The notes under the pieces are model-generated. The model was not told the origin of the DNA, did not search any database, and was given only the letters and a program-made list of their open reading frames with translations. DNA of 45,853 nucleotides from Magnetospirillum sp. 64-120. Lineage in GTDB: Bacteria > Pseudomonadota > Alphaproteobacteria > Rhodospirillales > Magnetospirillaceae. Below, piece by piece: positions 33,750-43,944 of this stretch. The stretch is from NCBI GenBank assembly GCA_001898825.1, contig MKVK01000048.1, forward strand, positions 1-45,853. The letters run 5' to 3'. Position 1 is the stretch's first letter. Every line of letters begins with the position of its first letter. The position numbers and the translations under genes were made by a program.

Positions 33750-34652
33750 ATGACGTCCGCCACCACCATCAGCCATTACGCCCTGTTCGGCGAGCAAGGC
33801 GACGAAACCGATGCGGAATTCATCCATATCGAAGACATCCGCACGCGGTCGCGTCTTTACGACTGGCGCATCACCCCCCATGCCCATCCGCGTATGTTCC
33901 AATTGGTTTATATGACATCCGGCCAGGGAGAGGCTTGGTTGGATGGTCGTGTTCATCAGATCGGGGCCCCTTGCGCGGTCTGCGTGCCGGGCGGCGTGGT
34001 GCACGCTTTTTCCTTTCAGCCGGAAACCGAGGGATGGGTGTTGACGGTGTCGGAGCTGTTGCTGATCGACGCCCGTTACCGGCGCAGCCGCAAATTGTTC
34101 GAACCCTTGGTGGGGGTGCCGCAGGTCTTGAACTTTTCAGACAACCACCAGGGGCACGGCGTGGTCATGAACACCCTGGCCCTGATGCACCACGAATTCA
34201 CCTGGCCGCAACTGGGCCGCAGCTTCATGTGCGACTGGCTGATCCGGGTGGTTCTGATGGTCGCCCGGCGCCAGTTGGACCGTCACTCGCCCGACCCGGA
34301 AAAGACCGGTCCGCGCCGCGACCTTTACGACCGCTTCCGCCACATGGTCGAAGACCATTACCGCGAACATTGGTCGGTGGAACGCTATGCCGCCGAATTG
34401 GCGTTGACGCCGCCGCGCCTGAACCGTTTGTGCAAGTCCTTCGCCGGCAAGGGGGCGGGTGACCTGATCCAGGACCGGCTGGCCTTGGAAGCCCAGCGCC
34501 ACCTGATCTACACCTCGGTCACCGCCGAGATGATCGCCTATGAACTGGGGTTCAAGGACCCGGGCTATTTCTCGCGCTTCTTCAAGCGCCGCACCGGCAT
34601 GGCCCCGGCCCAGTTCCGCGCCGCCAAGATGGCGGAACCGTTTCCCCATTGA
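33750..34652 (+). CDS. AraC-family regulator, PobR/PobC-like
   Basis: 300 residues. The N-terminal cupin effector domain (ITPHAHPRMFQLVYMTSGQGEAWLDG...VCVPGGVVHAF) is like that of AraC-type 4-hydroxybenzoate regulators. The C-terminal double HTH (about 205-290; WSVERYAAELALTPPRLNRLCKSF and SVTAEMIAYELGFKDPGYFSRFFKRRTGMAPAQFR) is intact. It lies between, and divergent from, the P450 operon and convergent with the lig minus-strand operon. It is probably an activator of the P450 operon in response to an aromatic acid. Confidence 0.88.
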   Translation: MTSATTISHYALFGEQGDETDAEFIHIEDIRTRSRLYDWRITPHAHPRMFQLVYMTSGQGEAWLDGRVHQIGAPCAVCVPGGVVHAFSFQPETEGWVLTVSELLLIDARYRRSRKLFEPLVGVPQVLNFSDNHQGHGVVMNTLALMHHEFTWPQLGRSFMCDWLIRVVLMVARRQLDRHSPDPEKTGPRRDLYDRFRHMVEDHYREHWSVERYAAELALTPPRLNRLCKSFAGKGAGDLIQDRLALEAQRHLIYTSVTAEMIAYELGFKDPGYFSRFFKRRTGMAPAQFRAAKMAEPFPH

Positions 34653-34658
34653 AAACAA

Positions 34659-34678
34659 GCGGGGGCCGAAGCCCCCGC
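34659..34678. terminator. Hairpin between the convergent araC-type and ligB2-type genes
   Basis: A perfect 8-bp GC stem, GCGGGGGC with GCCCCCGC around CGAA. No long T-run is present. It is the only structure in the 33-bp gap, so it likely ends both transcripts. Confidence 0.7.
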
Positions 34679-34685
34679 CGCATCT

Positions 34686-35525
34686 TTACTTCGACGCCAT
34701 GGCCAACAGGCCGGCCGCCGTGTTGGAAATGGGGATGTGATAATTGGCATGGACCTTTTCCACATGGTCGCCCAAGGCGCCACGGCAGGTCAGCCAGTTC
34801 AGCAGTTCGATACCTTGGGTGCCGGTCAATTCCACCAGATCGGCGATGGAATACTGGGTCACCCAATCGGGATCGGTGATCAGCTTTTCCATGAATTCCA
34901 GGTCGAAAGGCTTGTTGATGAAGCCGGCCCGTTCGCCGTCCAACTGGTGCGACAGGCCGCCGGTGCCCATGATCAGCACCCGGGCGTCGGAATCCCAGTT
35001 TTCGATGGCGCGGCGGATGGCGCGGCCGAAAGCCAGGCAACGCTTGGCGCTGGGCAGCGGGAACTGCACGGTGTTCTGGACCACCGGCACGGTGCGCACC
35101 GGCTGCTTGATGCGGTTGGGGAACAACAGCTCGATGGGCAGGGTGAAGGCGTGGTCCACCAGCATTTCCTGACAGGTGGTCAGGTCGAATTCGTCCTCGA
35201 TCAGGCTGTCGATCATCCGCCACGACAGGTCCAGGTCGCCGGGGAAGGGCGGCACGGTGGGGATGCCCCAGCCTTCGTCGGCATTCATGTATTGCGGCGC
35301 CGCGCCGACGGCGAAGGTGGGCATCTTGTCCAGGAAGAAGTTCAGCCCGTGGTCGTTGTAGATGACCACCACCACGTCGGGCTTGGCCTGTTCCAGCCAG
35401 GCGTGGACCGGCGGGAAACCGTCGAAGAACGGTTTCCAATAGGGTTCCTGCTGCAGGTTCTGCGCAAGCGCACGGCCGATATAGGGCACGTGGGTGACGG
35501 CGACGCCGCCGACGATCTTGGCCAT
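34686..35525 (-). CDS. Class III extradiol dioxygenase catalytic subunit, divergent LigB paralogue
   Basis: 279 residues with the LigB fold. Iron ligands His12, His59 and Glu240 (VTHVPYIG, YNDHGLNF, GIELLNW) and the acid-base His193 (GTGGLSHQL) are all present, so it should be active. Sequence around the site differs clearly from the bona fide LigB at 37853 (for example CQEMLVDHAFTLPIELLFPNR), which implies another catechol, such as gallate, a methoxylated catecholate or the product of the P450 or AKR. It starts 1 nt after its small subunit and is last in the minus-strand operon. Confidence 0.87.
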   Translation of the reverse strand: MAKIVGGVAVTHVPYIGRALAQNLQQEPYWKPFFDGFPPVHAWLEQAKPDVVVVIYNDHGLNFFLDKMPTFAVGAAPQYMNADEGWGIPTVPPFPGDLDLSWRMIDSLIEDEFDLTTCQEMLVDHAFTLPIELLFPNRIKQPVRTVPVVQNTVQFPLPSAKRCLAFGRAIRRAIENWDSDARVLIMGTGGLSHQLDGERAGFINKPFDLEFMEKLITDPDWVTQYSIADLVELTGTQGIELLNWLTCRGALGDHVEKVHANYHIPISNTAAGLLAMASK

Positions 35526-35526
35526 G

Positions 35527-35880
35527 TTACGCTCTCCCCGCTTCCACCAGCTTGGCGATGAAAGCTTCCTTGGTCATTCCGGTCTGCTGGGCGCCCACAT
35601 CCTGCATGTCCAGCTTGTAGATGCCGCCCAATTTGGCGATGTAATAGGCGTTTCCGCCCGCCGCCAGCATGGCCAGGACGTTCAAGTCCTTGACCGCCTT
35701 GGTCTGTTCCTCGTTCAGGCCGTACTTGGCGCAATAGCCGTCCCGGTCAGCCAGGAAGGCCTGGCGGTTTTCCTCGGAATTGAAGGAAAAGCACATTTTG
35801 TTGAGCGCATAGCCCTTGCGGGCCATGTCGCCGTCGAACAGGGTCGTGCCTGGGATGACCCTTTTTGCTTTCTTGGTCAT
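35527..35880 (-). CDS. LigA-like small subunit of the second extradiol dioxygenase
   Basis: 117 residues of the all-helical LigA fold (PGTTLFDGDMARKGYALNKMCFSF, EEQTKAVKDLNVLAMLAAGGNAYYIAKLGGIYKLDMQDVGAQQTGMTKEAF). In this family the small subunit closes over the active site of the LigB partner. It is shorter than the other LigA in the cluster (141 residues). AGAGAGG precedes the ATG; the AKR stop is 13 bp upstream. Confidence 0.85.
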   Translation of the reverse strand: MTKKAKRVIPGTTLFDGDMARKGYALNKMCFSFNSEENRQAFLADRDGYCAKYGLNEEQTKAVKDLNVLAMLAAGGNAYYIAKLGGIYKLDMQDVGAQQTGMTKEAFIAKLVEAGRA

Positions 35881-35893
35881 GTTGCCTCTCTGC

Positions 35894-36889
35894 TCAGAAG
35901 TCTTCCGTGTCGATTTCGCTCTGGGTGGCGGGGTTGTATCGGGCCCCCGACACGGTGTGTTGGTTGATCAAAGCGTCCATTCGGGCCATGGCCTGGGGCG
36001 GCACGCGCACGCCGTCGGCTCCCAAATTCTCGTTCAAGTGGCCCAGCGATTGGGTACCGAACAGGGCGACGATGTCGTCGCCCTTGGCCAGCACCCAGGC
36101 CAGGGCCAACTGCGCCTTGCTGCAGCCCACATCGCGGGCGATGGCGTCGAAACCGTCCAGCAGGCGCAGGTTGCGCGGGTAATGTTCGGCGTCAAAACGC
36201 GGCATGGCGCGACGGATGTCCTTGTCCTGCAACTGGCTGGCCGGATCGGTCAGCGTGCCGGTCAAAAAGCCCCGCGCCAGCGGGCTGAAGGCGACGAAGG
36301 CGGCCCCCAGGTCGCGGCAGGCCTGCAACACGGCGATTTCCGGGTTGCGGGTCCAAGCCGAATATTCGCTTTGCACGGCGGCGATGGGATGCACCTTGTG
36401 GGCGCGGCGCAGCGTGTCGGCGGACACTTCCGACAGGCCGACGGCGCGGATCTTGCCCGCTTCCACCAAGCGTGACAGGGCGCCGACGCTGTCTTCGATG
36501 GGCACTTTCTTGTCCCAGCGATGCAGATAGTAAAGGTCGATGACGTCGACGCCCAGGCGGGCCAGGGATTCGTCGCAGGTGCGCAGGATGGTTTCCGGGC
36601 GGCCGTCGATGACGCGCACCCCATTCACCCCGGTCATGCCGCATTTGCTGGCCAGGGTGACGCGGTGGCGGTGGGGGCGAAGCCACGGCCCCACCAGGGT
36701 CTCGTTGGCGCCGAAACCATAAAGCGCCGCCGTGTCGAAGAAATCGATGCCGGCGTCCAGGGCGCGGGCCACCACCCGTTCGGCGGTGGCCCGGTCGGGT
36801 GGCGCCCCATAGGCGTGCGACAGGTTCATGCAGCCGAAAGCCAAGGCGGAGACGTCGAAAGGACCGACGCGGCGGCGCTGGGTGATCAT
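35894..36889 (-). CDS. Aldo/keto reductase
   Basis: 331 residues, TIM-barrel AKR. The catalytic tetrad is Asp52, Tyr57, Lys82 and His123 (FFDTAALYGFG, LASKCG, YYLHRW). The C-terminal NADPH site is visible (GTQSLGHLNENLGA). It reduces aldehydes or ketones in the cytoplasm. It sits between ligC and the second LigAB pair, 4 bp after the ligC stop, so it belongs to the same operon. It may act on the ring-opened semialdehyde or on an aromatic aldehyde; no sequence feature decides. Confidence 0.9.
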   Translation of the reverse strand: MITQRRRVGPFDVSALAFGCMNLSHAYGAPPDRATAERVVARALDAGIDFFDTAALYGFGANETLVGPWLRPHRHRVTLASKCGMTGVNGVRVIDGRPETILRTCDESLARLGVDVIDLYYLHRWDKKVPIEDSVGALSRLVEAGKIRAVGLSEVSADTLRRAHKVHPIAAVQSEYSAWTRNPEIAVLQACRDLGAAFVAFSPLARGFLTGTLTDPASQLQDKDIRRAMPRFDAEHYPRNLRLLDGFDAIARDVGCSKAQLALAWVLAKGDDIVALFGTQSLGHLNENLGADGVRVPPQAMARMDALINQHTVSGARYNPATQSEIDTEDF

Positions 36890-36893
36890 GGCA

Positions 36894-39126
<2,233 letters not shown>

Positions 39127-39131
39127 CAGAT

Positions 39132-40043
39132 TTACTCCTCGGGCCAGTAAAGCCGCATGGGGTTGTCCACCAACAGCTTTTGCTGCAAGGGGGCCGTGGG
39201 CGCGATGCGGGGGATGAAATCCACCAGCAAACCGTCGTCGGGCATGTGGTCCTTCAGGTTCGGATGCGGCCAGTCGGTGCCCCACAACACCCGGTCGGGG
39301 AAGCTTTCCACCAGATGGCGGGCGAAGGGCACCACGTCGTCATAGGCGGCGCGCTGGCCATCCAACGCCTTGGGGCCGCTGACCGACAGGCGTTCCGGGC
39401 AGCTGACCTTGCTCCACACATTGGGATTGTCGCGCATGAAGGCAACGAAGCGGGCGAATTCCGGCCCGTCCACCGGCTTGGTCACATCGGGGCGGCCCAT
39501 ATGGTCGACCACCACGGTGGTGGGCAGCGAGGTAAAGAAATCCTGCAATTCCGGCAGGTCCACCGCTTCGAAATAGATCACCACGTGCCAGCCCAGGGGC
39601 GCGATGCGGTTGGCGATCTCGATCAATTCATCCTTGGGGGTGAAGTCCACCAGGCGCTTGACGAAGTTGAAGCGCACGCCGCGCACGCCGGCCCGGTGCA
39701 TGTCCTGCAATTCTTGGTCGGTGACGGTACGACGCACGGTGGCGACGCCACGGGCCATGCCGTTCGCATGGACCAAAGCATCCACCAGCGCCCGGTTGTC
39801 GGCGCCATGGCAGGTGGCTTGGACGATAACGTTGCGGGCAAAGCCCAAATGGTCACGAAGCGCGAACAGCTGATCCTTGGACGCGTCACACGGCGTGTAT
39901 TTGCGTTCCGGCGCATAGGGGAAGACGGCGCCCGGTCCGAAGACATGACAATGGGCGTCCACCGCGCCGGCGGGCAGTTTGAAAGCGGGTTTGCTGGGGC
40001 CGGCATACCAGTCCAGCCAGCCTGGGGTCTTTTCGAAGCTCAT
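39132..40043 (-). CDS. ligI: 2-pyrone-4,6-dicarboxylate lactonase
   Basis: A 303-residue amidohydrolase. AVDAHCHVFGPG supplies the HxH motif, followed by VVDHMGRPDV and WGTDWPHPNL, whose Asp is the expected general base. It hydrolyses the pyrone to 4-oxalomesaconate (or its keto tautomer), linking LigC to LigU/LigJ. It is the first gene of the minus-strand operon ligI-ligA-ligB-ligC-AKR-LigAB2. The upstream 127 bp hold two adjacent palindromes and the end of a LysR gene. Confidence 0.94.
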   Translation of the reverse strand: MSFEKTPGWLDWYAGPSKPAFKLPAGAVDAHCHVFGPGAVFPYAPERKYTPCDASKDQLFALRDHLGFARNVIVQATCHGADNRALVDALVHANGMARGVATVRRTVTDQELQDMHRAGVRGVRFNFVKRLVDFTPKDELIEIANRIAPLGWHVVIYFEAVDLPELQDFFTSLPTTVVVDHMGRPDVTKPVDGPEFARFVAFMRDNPNVWSKVSCPERLSVSGPKALDGQRAAYDDVVPFARHLVESFPDRVLWGTDWPHPNLKDHMPDDGLLVDFIPRIAPTAPLQQKLLVDNPMRLYWPEE

Positions 40044-40152
40044 GGTCGTTTCCGTCCGACGCCTGTGTTCATGCGTTCTTGCGACCCTGTCATGGTGGCA
40101 AAAACAAGCAGGCTGTCCAAGGCCGGGAACCGACTTTTAGCTATGCCGTTTC

Positions 40153-40171
40153 GTTATAACTGAATCGATTC
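40153..40171. promoter_or_regulatory. Adjacent palindromes upstream of ligI
   Basis: GTTATAAC (40153-40160) and GAATCGATTC (40162-40171) are both perfect palindromes, 1 bp apart, about 110-128 bp upstream of the ligI ATG and just past the LysR stop codon. They are AT-richer than the surroundings. A LysR or other dimeric regulator site is inferred. A weak promoter (TTGGAC at the minus-strand position near 40115) lies between them and ligI. Confidence 0.5.
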
Positions 40172-41058
40172 TAACCGATTTCGGTGTGGACCAGATCGCG
40201 CAGGATGGTCATCGCCCGGCGTCCCAGGGGGGTGATGGGCTTGTGGGCCGGCACCGCCAGGAACAAGGTGCTGACCGCCGCCGGGTCGGCCAGGCGGCGC
40301 ATGCTGAAGTCGCGGCCGCCCGACCACGCGGCCAAGGCGGTGCCGGTCAGCACCGCATAGCCGTGGCCGGCGGCGACCAGATCCAGGATCGACGGGATGG
40401 AGGTCAGCTCCATGGCCACCTTCAGCCGCACCCCGGCATTGGCGGCCTGGGTTTCCAGCAGTCGGCGCATGGCGTGGGACCGTTCGGGCAGGACCAGCGG
40501 ATAGGCCCCCAGGTCCGACCAGCCCAGCGGCGCGGTGGAATCGCCGGCCGGGCCCACCAGTCCCATTTCTTCCTGGGCCAGGGGGTGGACTTCCAGCGCC
40601 GGGGTGGGTTCGGGATTGTGCAGCAGGCCCACGTCGACGCGACCGCCGGCGATCCATTCCGCCACGTGGGTGGACAGGCCCTCGACGATGGCGGGGCGCG
40701 CCTTGGGCAGTTCGCGGCGGAAGCGTTCCACCAGCGGCAGGGTCAGGCGGCGGCCGATGCTGGGGGGCAGGCCGACGACGATGCGGCCGGCCGGTTCGTC
40801 GCGGGCCGATTCCATGTCCTCGGCGGCGCGTTCCACCGATTGCAGGATGGTCACCGCGTGGTCGAATAGACGGCGCCCCGATTCGGTCAGCGACACCCCG
40901 CGCCCGTTGCGGGTCAAAAGCGTGGCGCGCAGGTCGGTTTCCAGTTGGCGGACATGGCGCGACAGCGCCGGCTGGGCGATGTCCAGCACCATGGATGCCT
41001 TGCTGAAGCTGCCCAGCTCGGCGACGCGGACGAAATATTCAAGCTGCTTCAGATTCAT
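40171..41058 (-). CDS. LysR-family transcriptional regulator (PmdR/LigR-like position)
   Basis: 295 residues, standard LysR architecture: one HTH (MNLKQLEYFVRVAELGSFSKASMVLDIAQPALSRHVRQLE, 1-60), then an effector-binding domain (about 90-290) with the GRIVVGLPPSIGRRLTLPLVERF start typical of Nac/Cbl-like members. It is transcribed toward ligI from directly upstream, 127 bp apart, so it is the probable regulator of ligI-A-B-C. Effector specificity cannot be read from sequence; protocatechuate or an intermediate is likely. Confidence 0.88.
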   Translation of the reverse strand: MNLKQLEYFVRVAELGSFSKASMVLDIAQPALSRHVRQLETDLRATLLTRNGRGVSLTESGRRLFDHAVTILQSVERAAEDMESARDEPAGRIVVGLPPSIGRRLTLPLVERFRRELPKARPAIVEGLSTHVAEWIAGGRVDVGLLHNPEPTPALEVHPLAQEEMGLVGPAGDSTAPLGWSDLGAYPLVLPERSHAMRRLLETQAANAGVRLKVAMELTSIPSILDLVAAGHGYAVLTGTALAAWSGGRDFSMRRLADPAAVSTLFLAVPAHKPITPLGRRAMTILRDLVHTEIG

Positions 41059-41071
41059 CGGGGGGCACGCG

Positions 41072-41095
41072 GCGATAGTGGGACGTCACTATCGC
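41072..41095. promoter_or_regulatory. Perfect inverted repeat upstream of the LysR gene
   Basis: GCGATAGTG (41072-41080) and CACTATCGC (41087-41095) are perfectly complementary with a 6-bp spacer, 14-37 bp before the LysR ATG. It fits an autoregulatory operator over or near the promoter; as RNA it would form a 5' leader hairpin. Confidence 0.65.
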
Positions 41096-41115
41096 ATAAA
41101 AGACCCGGAAAGACG

Positions 41116-41145
41116 AAGGGCCCAGCCGTTGCCAGCTGGGCCCTT
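41116..41145 (-). terminator. Terminator of the tRNA-Ala gene
   Basis: An 11-bp stem (41116-41126 with 41135-41145) around an 8-nt loop, 9 bp beyond the tRNA 3' end. On the minus strand it is followed by CGTCTTT. Confidence 0.8.
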
Positions 41146-41153
41146 GTCTATTT

Positions 41154-41229
<76 letters not shown>

Positions 41230-41274
41230 TTGATCTCGTTACCGTCGGTCTTGGGCGTCCGTCGGTGGAGGCGG

Positions 41275-41303
41275 AACATATGGATTTCGAAGACGGGGGT
41301 CAA
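41275..41303 (-). promoter_or_regulatory. Sigma-70-type promoter of the tRNA-Ala gene
   Basis: On the minus strand TTGACC, 17 bp, TATGTT: the -35 at 41298-41303 and the -10 at 41275-41280, about 46 bp before the mature tRNA 5' end. It is the best consensus promoter seen in the window. Confidence 0.8.
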
Positions 41304-41346
41304 GCCAAAAAAATCACCGTTTCGAAAACTTTTTTCGCCGGCCCGA

Positions 41347-41700
41347 TCAGATCTCTTCTTCCAGGCCTTCGTCCATGTGTTCCATGACCTCGGCCATGTC
41401 GTCGTCGTCCTCGCCCAGGTCGGAAGCGTCTTCCATCAGGCCGCTTTCATCGTCCTCGGCAGTCTCTTCTTCGCTGTCCATGGCTTCGTCGTCGACCACC
41501 ACGGCGGCGGCGGCGGCGGCGGCCTTCTCGGCAGCACGGGCCTTGTCGGTCGGCACGCTGCTGCGGCGAACCTTGAAGGGCATCTCGGGCTCCACCGTCG
41601 CGCCGCACTTGGGGCAGGTGATGGGAGAGCGGGTCAAGTCATAGAAGCGGCATCCACAGCTGGTGCAAGTACGCTTCTGGCCCCATTCCGGCTTGGCCAC
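41347..41700 (-). CDS. FYDLN-acid family protein (TIGR02300)
   Basis: 117 residues from a GTG start. MAKPEWGQKRTCTSCGCRFYDLTRSPITCPKCG gives a four-Cys rubredoxin-like zinc knuckle, then a KVRR linker, an Ala-rich stretch and a strongly acidic Asp/Glu tail, the layout of the alphaproteobacterial FYDLN-acid family of unknown function. The start at 41700 is preferred because AAGGAGG lies 8 nt upstream and the family begins MAKPEWG; an ATG at 41745 would add 15 atypical residues. It is divergent from aroA. Confidence 0.88.
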   Translation of the reverse strand: MAKPEWGQKRTCTSCGCRFYDLTRSPITCPKCGATVEPEMPFKVRRSSVPTDKARAAEKAAAAAAAVVVDDEAMDSEEETAEDDESGLMEDASDLGEDDDDMAEVMEHMDEGLEEEI

Positions 41701-41848
41701 GGCGGTATCCTCCTTGAAAATCGGCTTAGCAGCGGCATTTGCCATGTTCGCCCCACCATGTCAAAACGAAAACGCAAAATTCGCCATGGGCTATGCGTCT
41801 GCCTGTCATGTGTGCTAGATCAACCCGGCCTGGATTTTCGGAGTGACC

Positions 41849-43189
41849 ATGTCCAAACCGTTGATTTCCCGCCGTGCTTCGGCGCTTTCGGGCTCGGCCA
41901 AGGTGCCGGGCGACAAGTCGGTGTCGCATCGTGCCCTGATGTTCGGCGCGCTGGCGGTGGGCGAAAGCCGGGTGGAAGGCCTGTTGGAAGGCGACGACGT
42001 GCTGCGCACCGCCGCCGCCATGCGGGCGCTCGGCGCCGAGGTCGAGCGTCTGGACGACGGCACCTGGCGGCTGTTCGGCCGCGGCGTCGGCGGCCTGCAG
42101 GAACCGGCCGACGTGCTGGATCTGGGCAATTCCGGTACCGGGGCGCGGTTGATGATGGGCCTGGTGGCCACCCATCCCTTCACCACCATCTTCACCGGCG
42201 ACGCGTCCTTGCGCTCGCGCCCGATGAAGCGGGTGTCGGCGCCGCTTGGCCAGATGGGGGCGCGTTTCTTCGGCCGTGACGGCGGCCGCCTGCCCATGGC
42301 GGTGGTCGGCACCGGCAATCCGTTGCCCATCACCTACGAATTGCCGGTGGCCTCGGCCCAGGTGAAGTCGGCCATCCTGCTGGCCGGCCTCAACACCCCG
42401 GGCCAGACCACGGTGATCGAACGCGAAGCCACCCGCGACCACACCGAATTGATGCTGCGGAATTTCGGCGCCCAGGTGGACGTCGAACATGGCGAAGCGG
42501 GCGAGCGCATCATCACTGTGACCGGTTTCCCCGAACTGACCGGCCGTCACGTGGTGGTGCCGGCCGACCCCAGTTCGGCGGCGTTCCCGGCGGTGGCGGG
42601 GCTGATCACCCCCGGTTCGGAAATCGTCTTGCAGGGTGTGGGCATGAACCCGCTGCGCACCGGTCTCTATCAAAGCCTGTCGGAAATGGGCGCCGACCTG
42701 GCCTTCGAGAACGTGCGCGAGGAAGGCGGCGAGCAGGTGGCCGATTTGCGGGTCCGTCATTCCGCCTTGAAGGGCGTCGACGTGCCGGCGGAACGCGCGC
42801 CTTCCATGATCGACGAATACCCCATCCTGGCGGTGGCCGCCGCCTTCGCCACCGGCACCACCCGCATGTTCGGCCTGTCGGAATTGCGGGTGAAGGAAAG
42901 CGACCGCTTCGCCGCCACCATGCGCGGTTTGGCCGCCTGCGGCGTGCGGGTGGAAGAAGACGGCGACACCCTGATCGTCCACGGCAACGGTAAGCCGCCG
43001 GTGGGCGGCGCCACCATCGCCGTCAATCTGGACCATCGCATCGCCATGGCGTTCCTGGTCCTGGGGATGGCCTCGGCCGACCCGGTGGCGGTGGACGACG
43101 CCGAGGCCATCGACACCAGCTTCCCCGGCTTCGTCGATCTGATGAACGGCATGGGGGCCCAGATTTCCAAGACCGAGGCCGTGCTGTGA
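41849..43189 (+). CDS. aroA: 3-phosphoshikimate 1-carboxyvinyltransferase (EPSP synthase)
   Basis: 446 residues. N-terminal [19 protein letters not shown], then [32 protein letters not shown], and C-terminal [13 protein letters not shown] and [13 protein letters not shown]. It joins phosphoenolpyruvate to shikimate-3-phosphate in aromatic amino acid synthesis. The alternation of Ala within NSGTGARL suggests a class II-like enzyme, but I would not claim more. The start ATG at 41849 has GGAG 5 nt upstream; GTG at 41843 is possible. The stop overlaps the cmk start. Confidence 0.96.
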   Translation: MSKPLISRRASALSGSAKVPGDKSVSHRALMFGALAVGESRVEGLLEGDDVLRTAAAMRALGAEVERLDDGTWRLFGRGVGGLQEPADVLDLGNSGTGARLMMGLVATHPFTTIFTGDASLRSRPMKRVSAPLGQMGARFFGRDGGRLPMAVVGTGNPLPITYELPVASAQVKSAILLAGLNTPGQTTVIEREATRDHTELMLRNFGAQVDVEHGEAGERIITVTGFPELTGRHVVVPADPSSAAFPAVAGLITPGSEIVLQGVGMNPLRTGLYQSLSEMGADLAFENVREEGGEQVADLRVRHSALKGVDVPAERAPSMIDEYPILAVAAAFATGTTRMFGLSELRVKESDRFAATMRGLAACGVRVEEDGDTLIVHGNGKPPVGGATIAVNLDHRIAMAFLVLGMASADPVAVDDAEAIDTSFPGFVDLMNGMGAQISKTEAVL

Positions 43190-43821
43190 GCAAAATTATC
43201 GCCATCGACGGGCCGGCGGCGGCCGGTAAGGGGACCCTGGCGCGGCGTGTCGCCGCCGAACTGGGCTTCGATTACCTGGATACCGGACTGATCTATCGCG
43301 CTGTCGGCATGAACGTGGACCGCGCCGGTTTCGACCCCGCCGACCCGGCCCGGGCCGGCGAAGCCGCCCGCGACCTGCAGCCCAGTGATTTGCAGGCTGA
43401 CGACCTGCGCGGCGACGACGCGGCGCAGGCGGCGTCGAAGGTGGCGGTGATCCCGGAAGTGCGCGCCGCCCTGCTGGACTTCCAGCGCCGCTTTGCCGCC
43501 CGACCGCCGGGCGGCAAGGGCGCGGTGCTGGATGGCCGCGACATCGGCACCGTGGTCTGCCCCGAGGCGCAGATCAAGCTGTACGTCACCGCCAGCGCCG
43601 AAACCCGCGCAGGACGCCGTTTCCTGGAATTACAGTCCAAGGGCGTGGACACCACGTTCGACAAGGTGTTGACCGAGATGCGCGAACGCGACGAACGCGA
43701 TTCGTCGCGTGCCGTGGCGCCGCTGAAGCCGGCCGACGACGCCCACATCCTGGATACGTCCGAGATGGGGGCCGATCAGGCTTTTGACGCGGCGATTGCG
43801 TTTATCCGCGCAAAGCTGTAA
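43186..43821 (+). CDS. cmk: Cytidylate kinase
   Basis: 211 residues. P-loop [35 protein letters not shown], the [22 protein letters not shown] motif and the lid [10 protein letters not shown] are all present. It phosphorylates CMP and dCMP. The GTG start overlaps the aroA stop by 3 bp. The aroA-cmk-rpsA order is widely conserved in proteobacteria. Confidence 0.95.
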   Translation: MSKIIAIDGPAAAGKGTLARRVAAELGFDYLDTGLIYRAVGMNVDRAGFDPADPARAGEAARDLQPSDLQADDLRGDDAAQAASKVAVIPEVRAALLDFQRRFAARPPGGKGAVLDGRDIGTVVCPEAQIKLYVTASAETRAGRRFLELQSKGVDTTFDKVLTEMRERDERDSSRAVAPLKPADDAHILDTSEMGADQAFDAAIAFIRAKL

Positions 43822-43836
43822 GAGTCCGCTTTTTCC

Positions 43837-43944
43837 GGCCCCGCCCCATCAGGCGCGGGGCCTGTTCCCATTTGGCGGGATGTTCCCGCAAGACCGCCGG
43901 AGACAACCGGCAGGCCCGAAAGATGTATAGAAAGGAAGTATCAA
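43837..43944 (+). promoter_or_regulatory. Structured leader upstream of rpsA
   Basis: Three consecutive hairpins: GGCCCCGC/GCGGGGCC (43837-43862), GCGGGA/TCCCGC (43875-43889) and GCCGG/CCGGC (43896-43911), then the AAGGAAG ribosome site. The first may end the cmk transcript although no T-run follows. The others could belong to an S1-autoregulated mRNA leader, as known in principle for E. coli rpsA. Confidence 0.5.
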
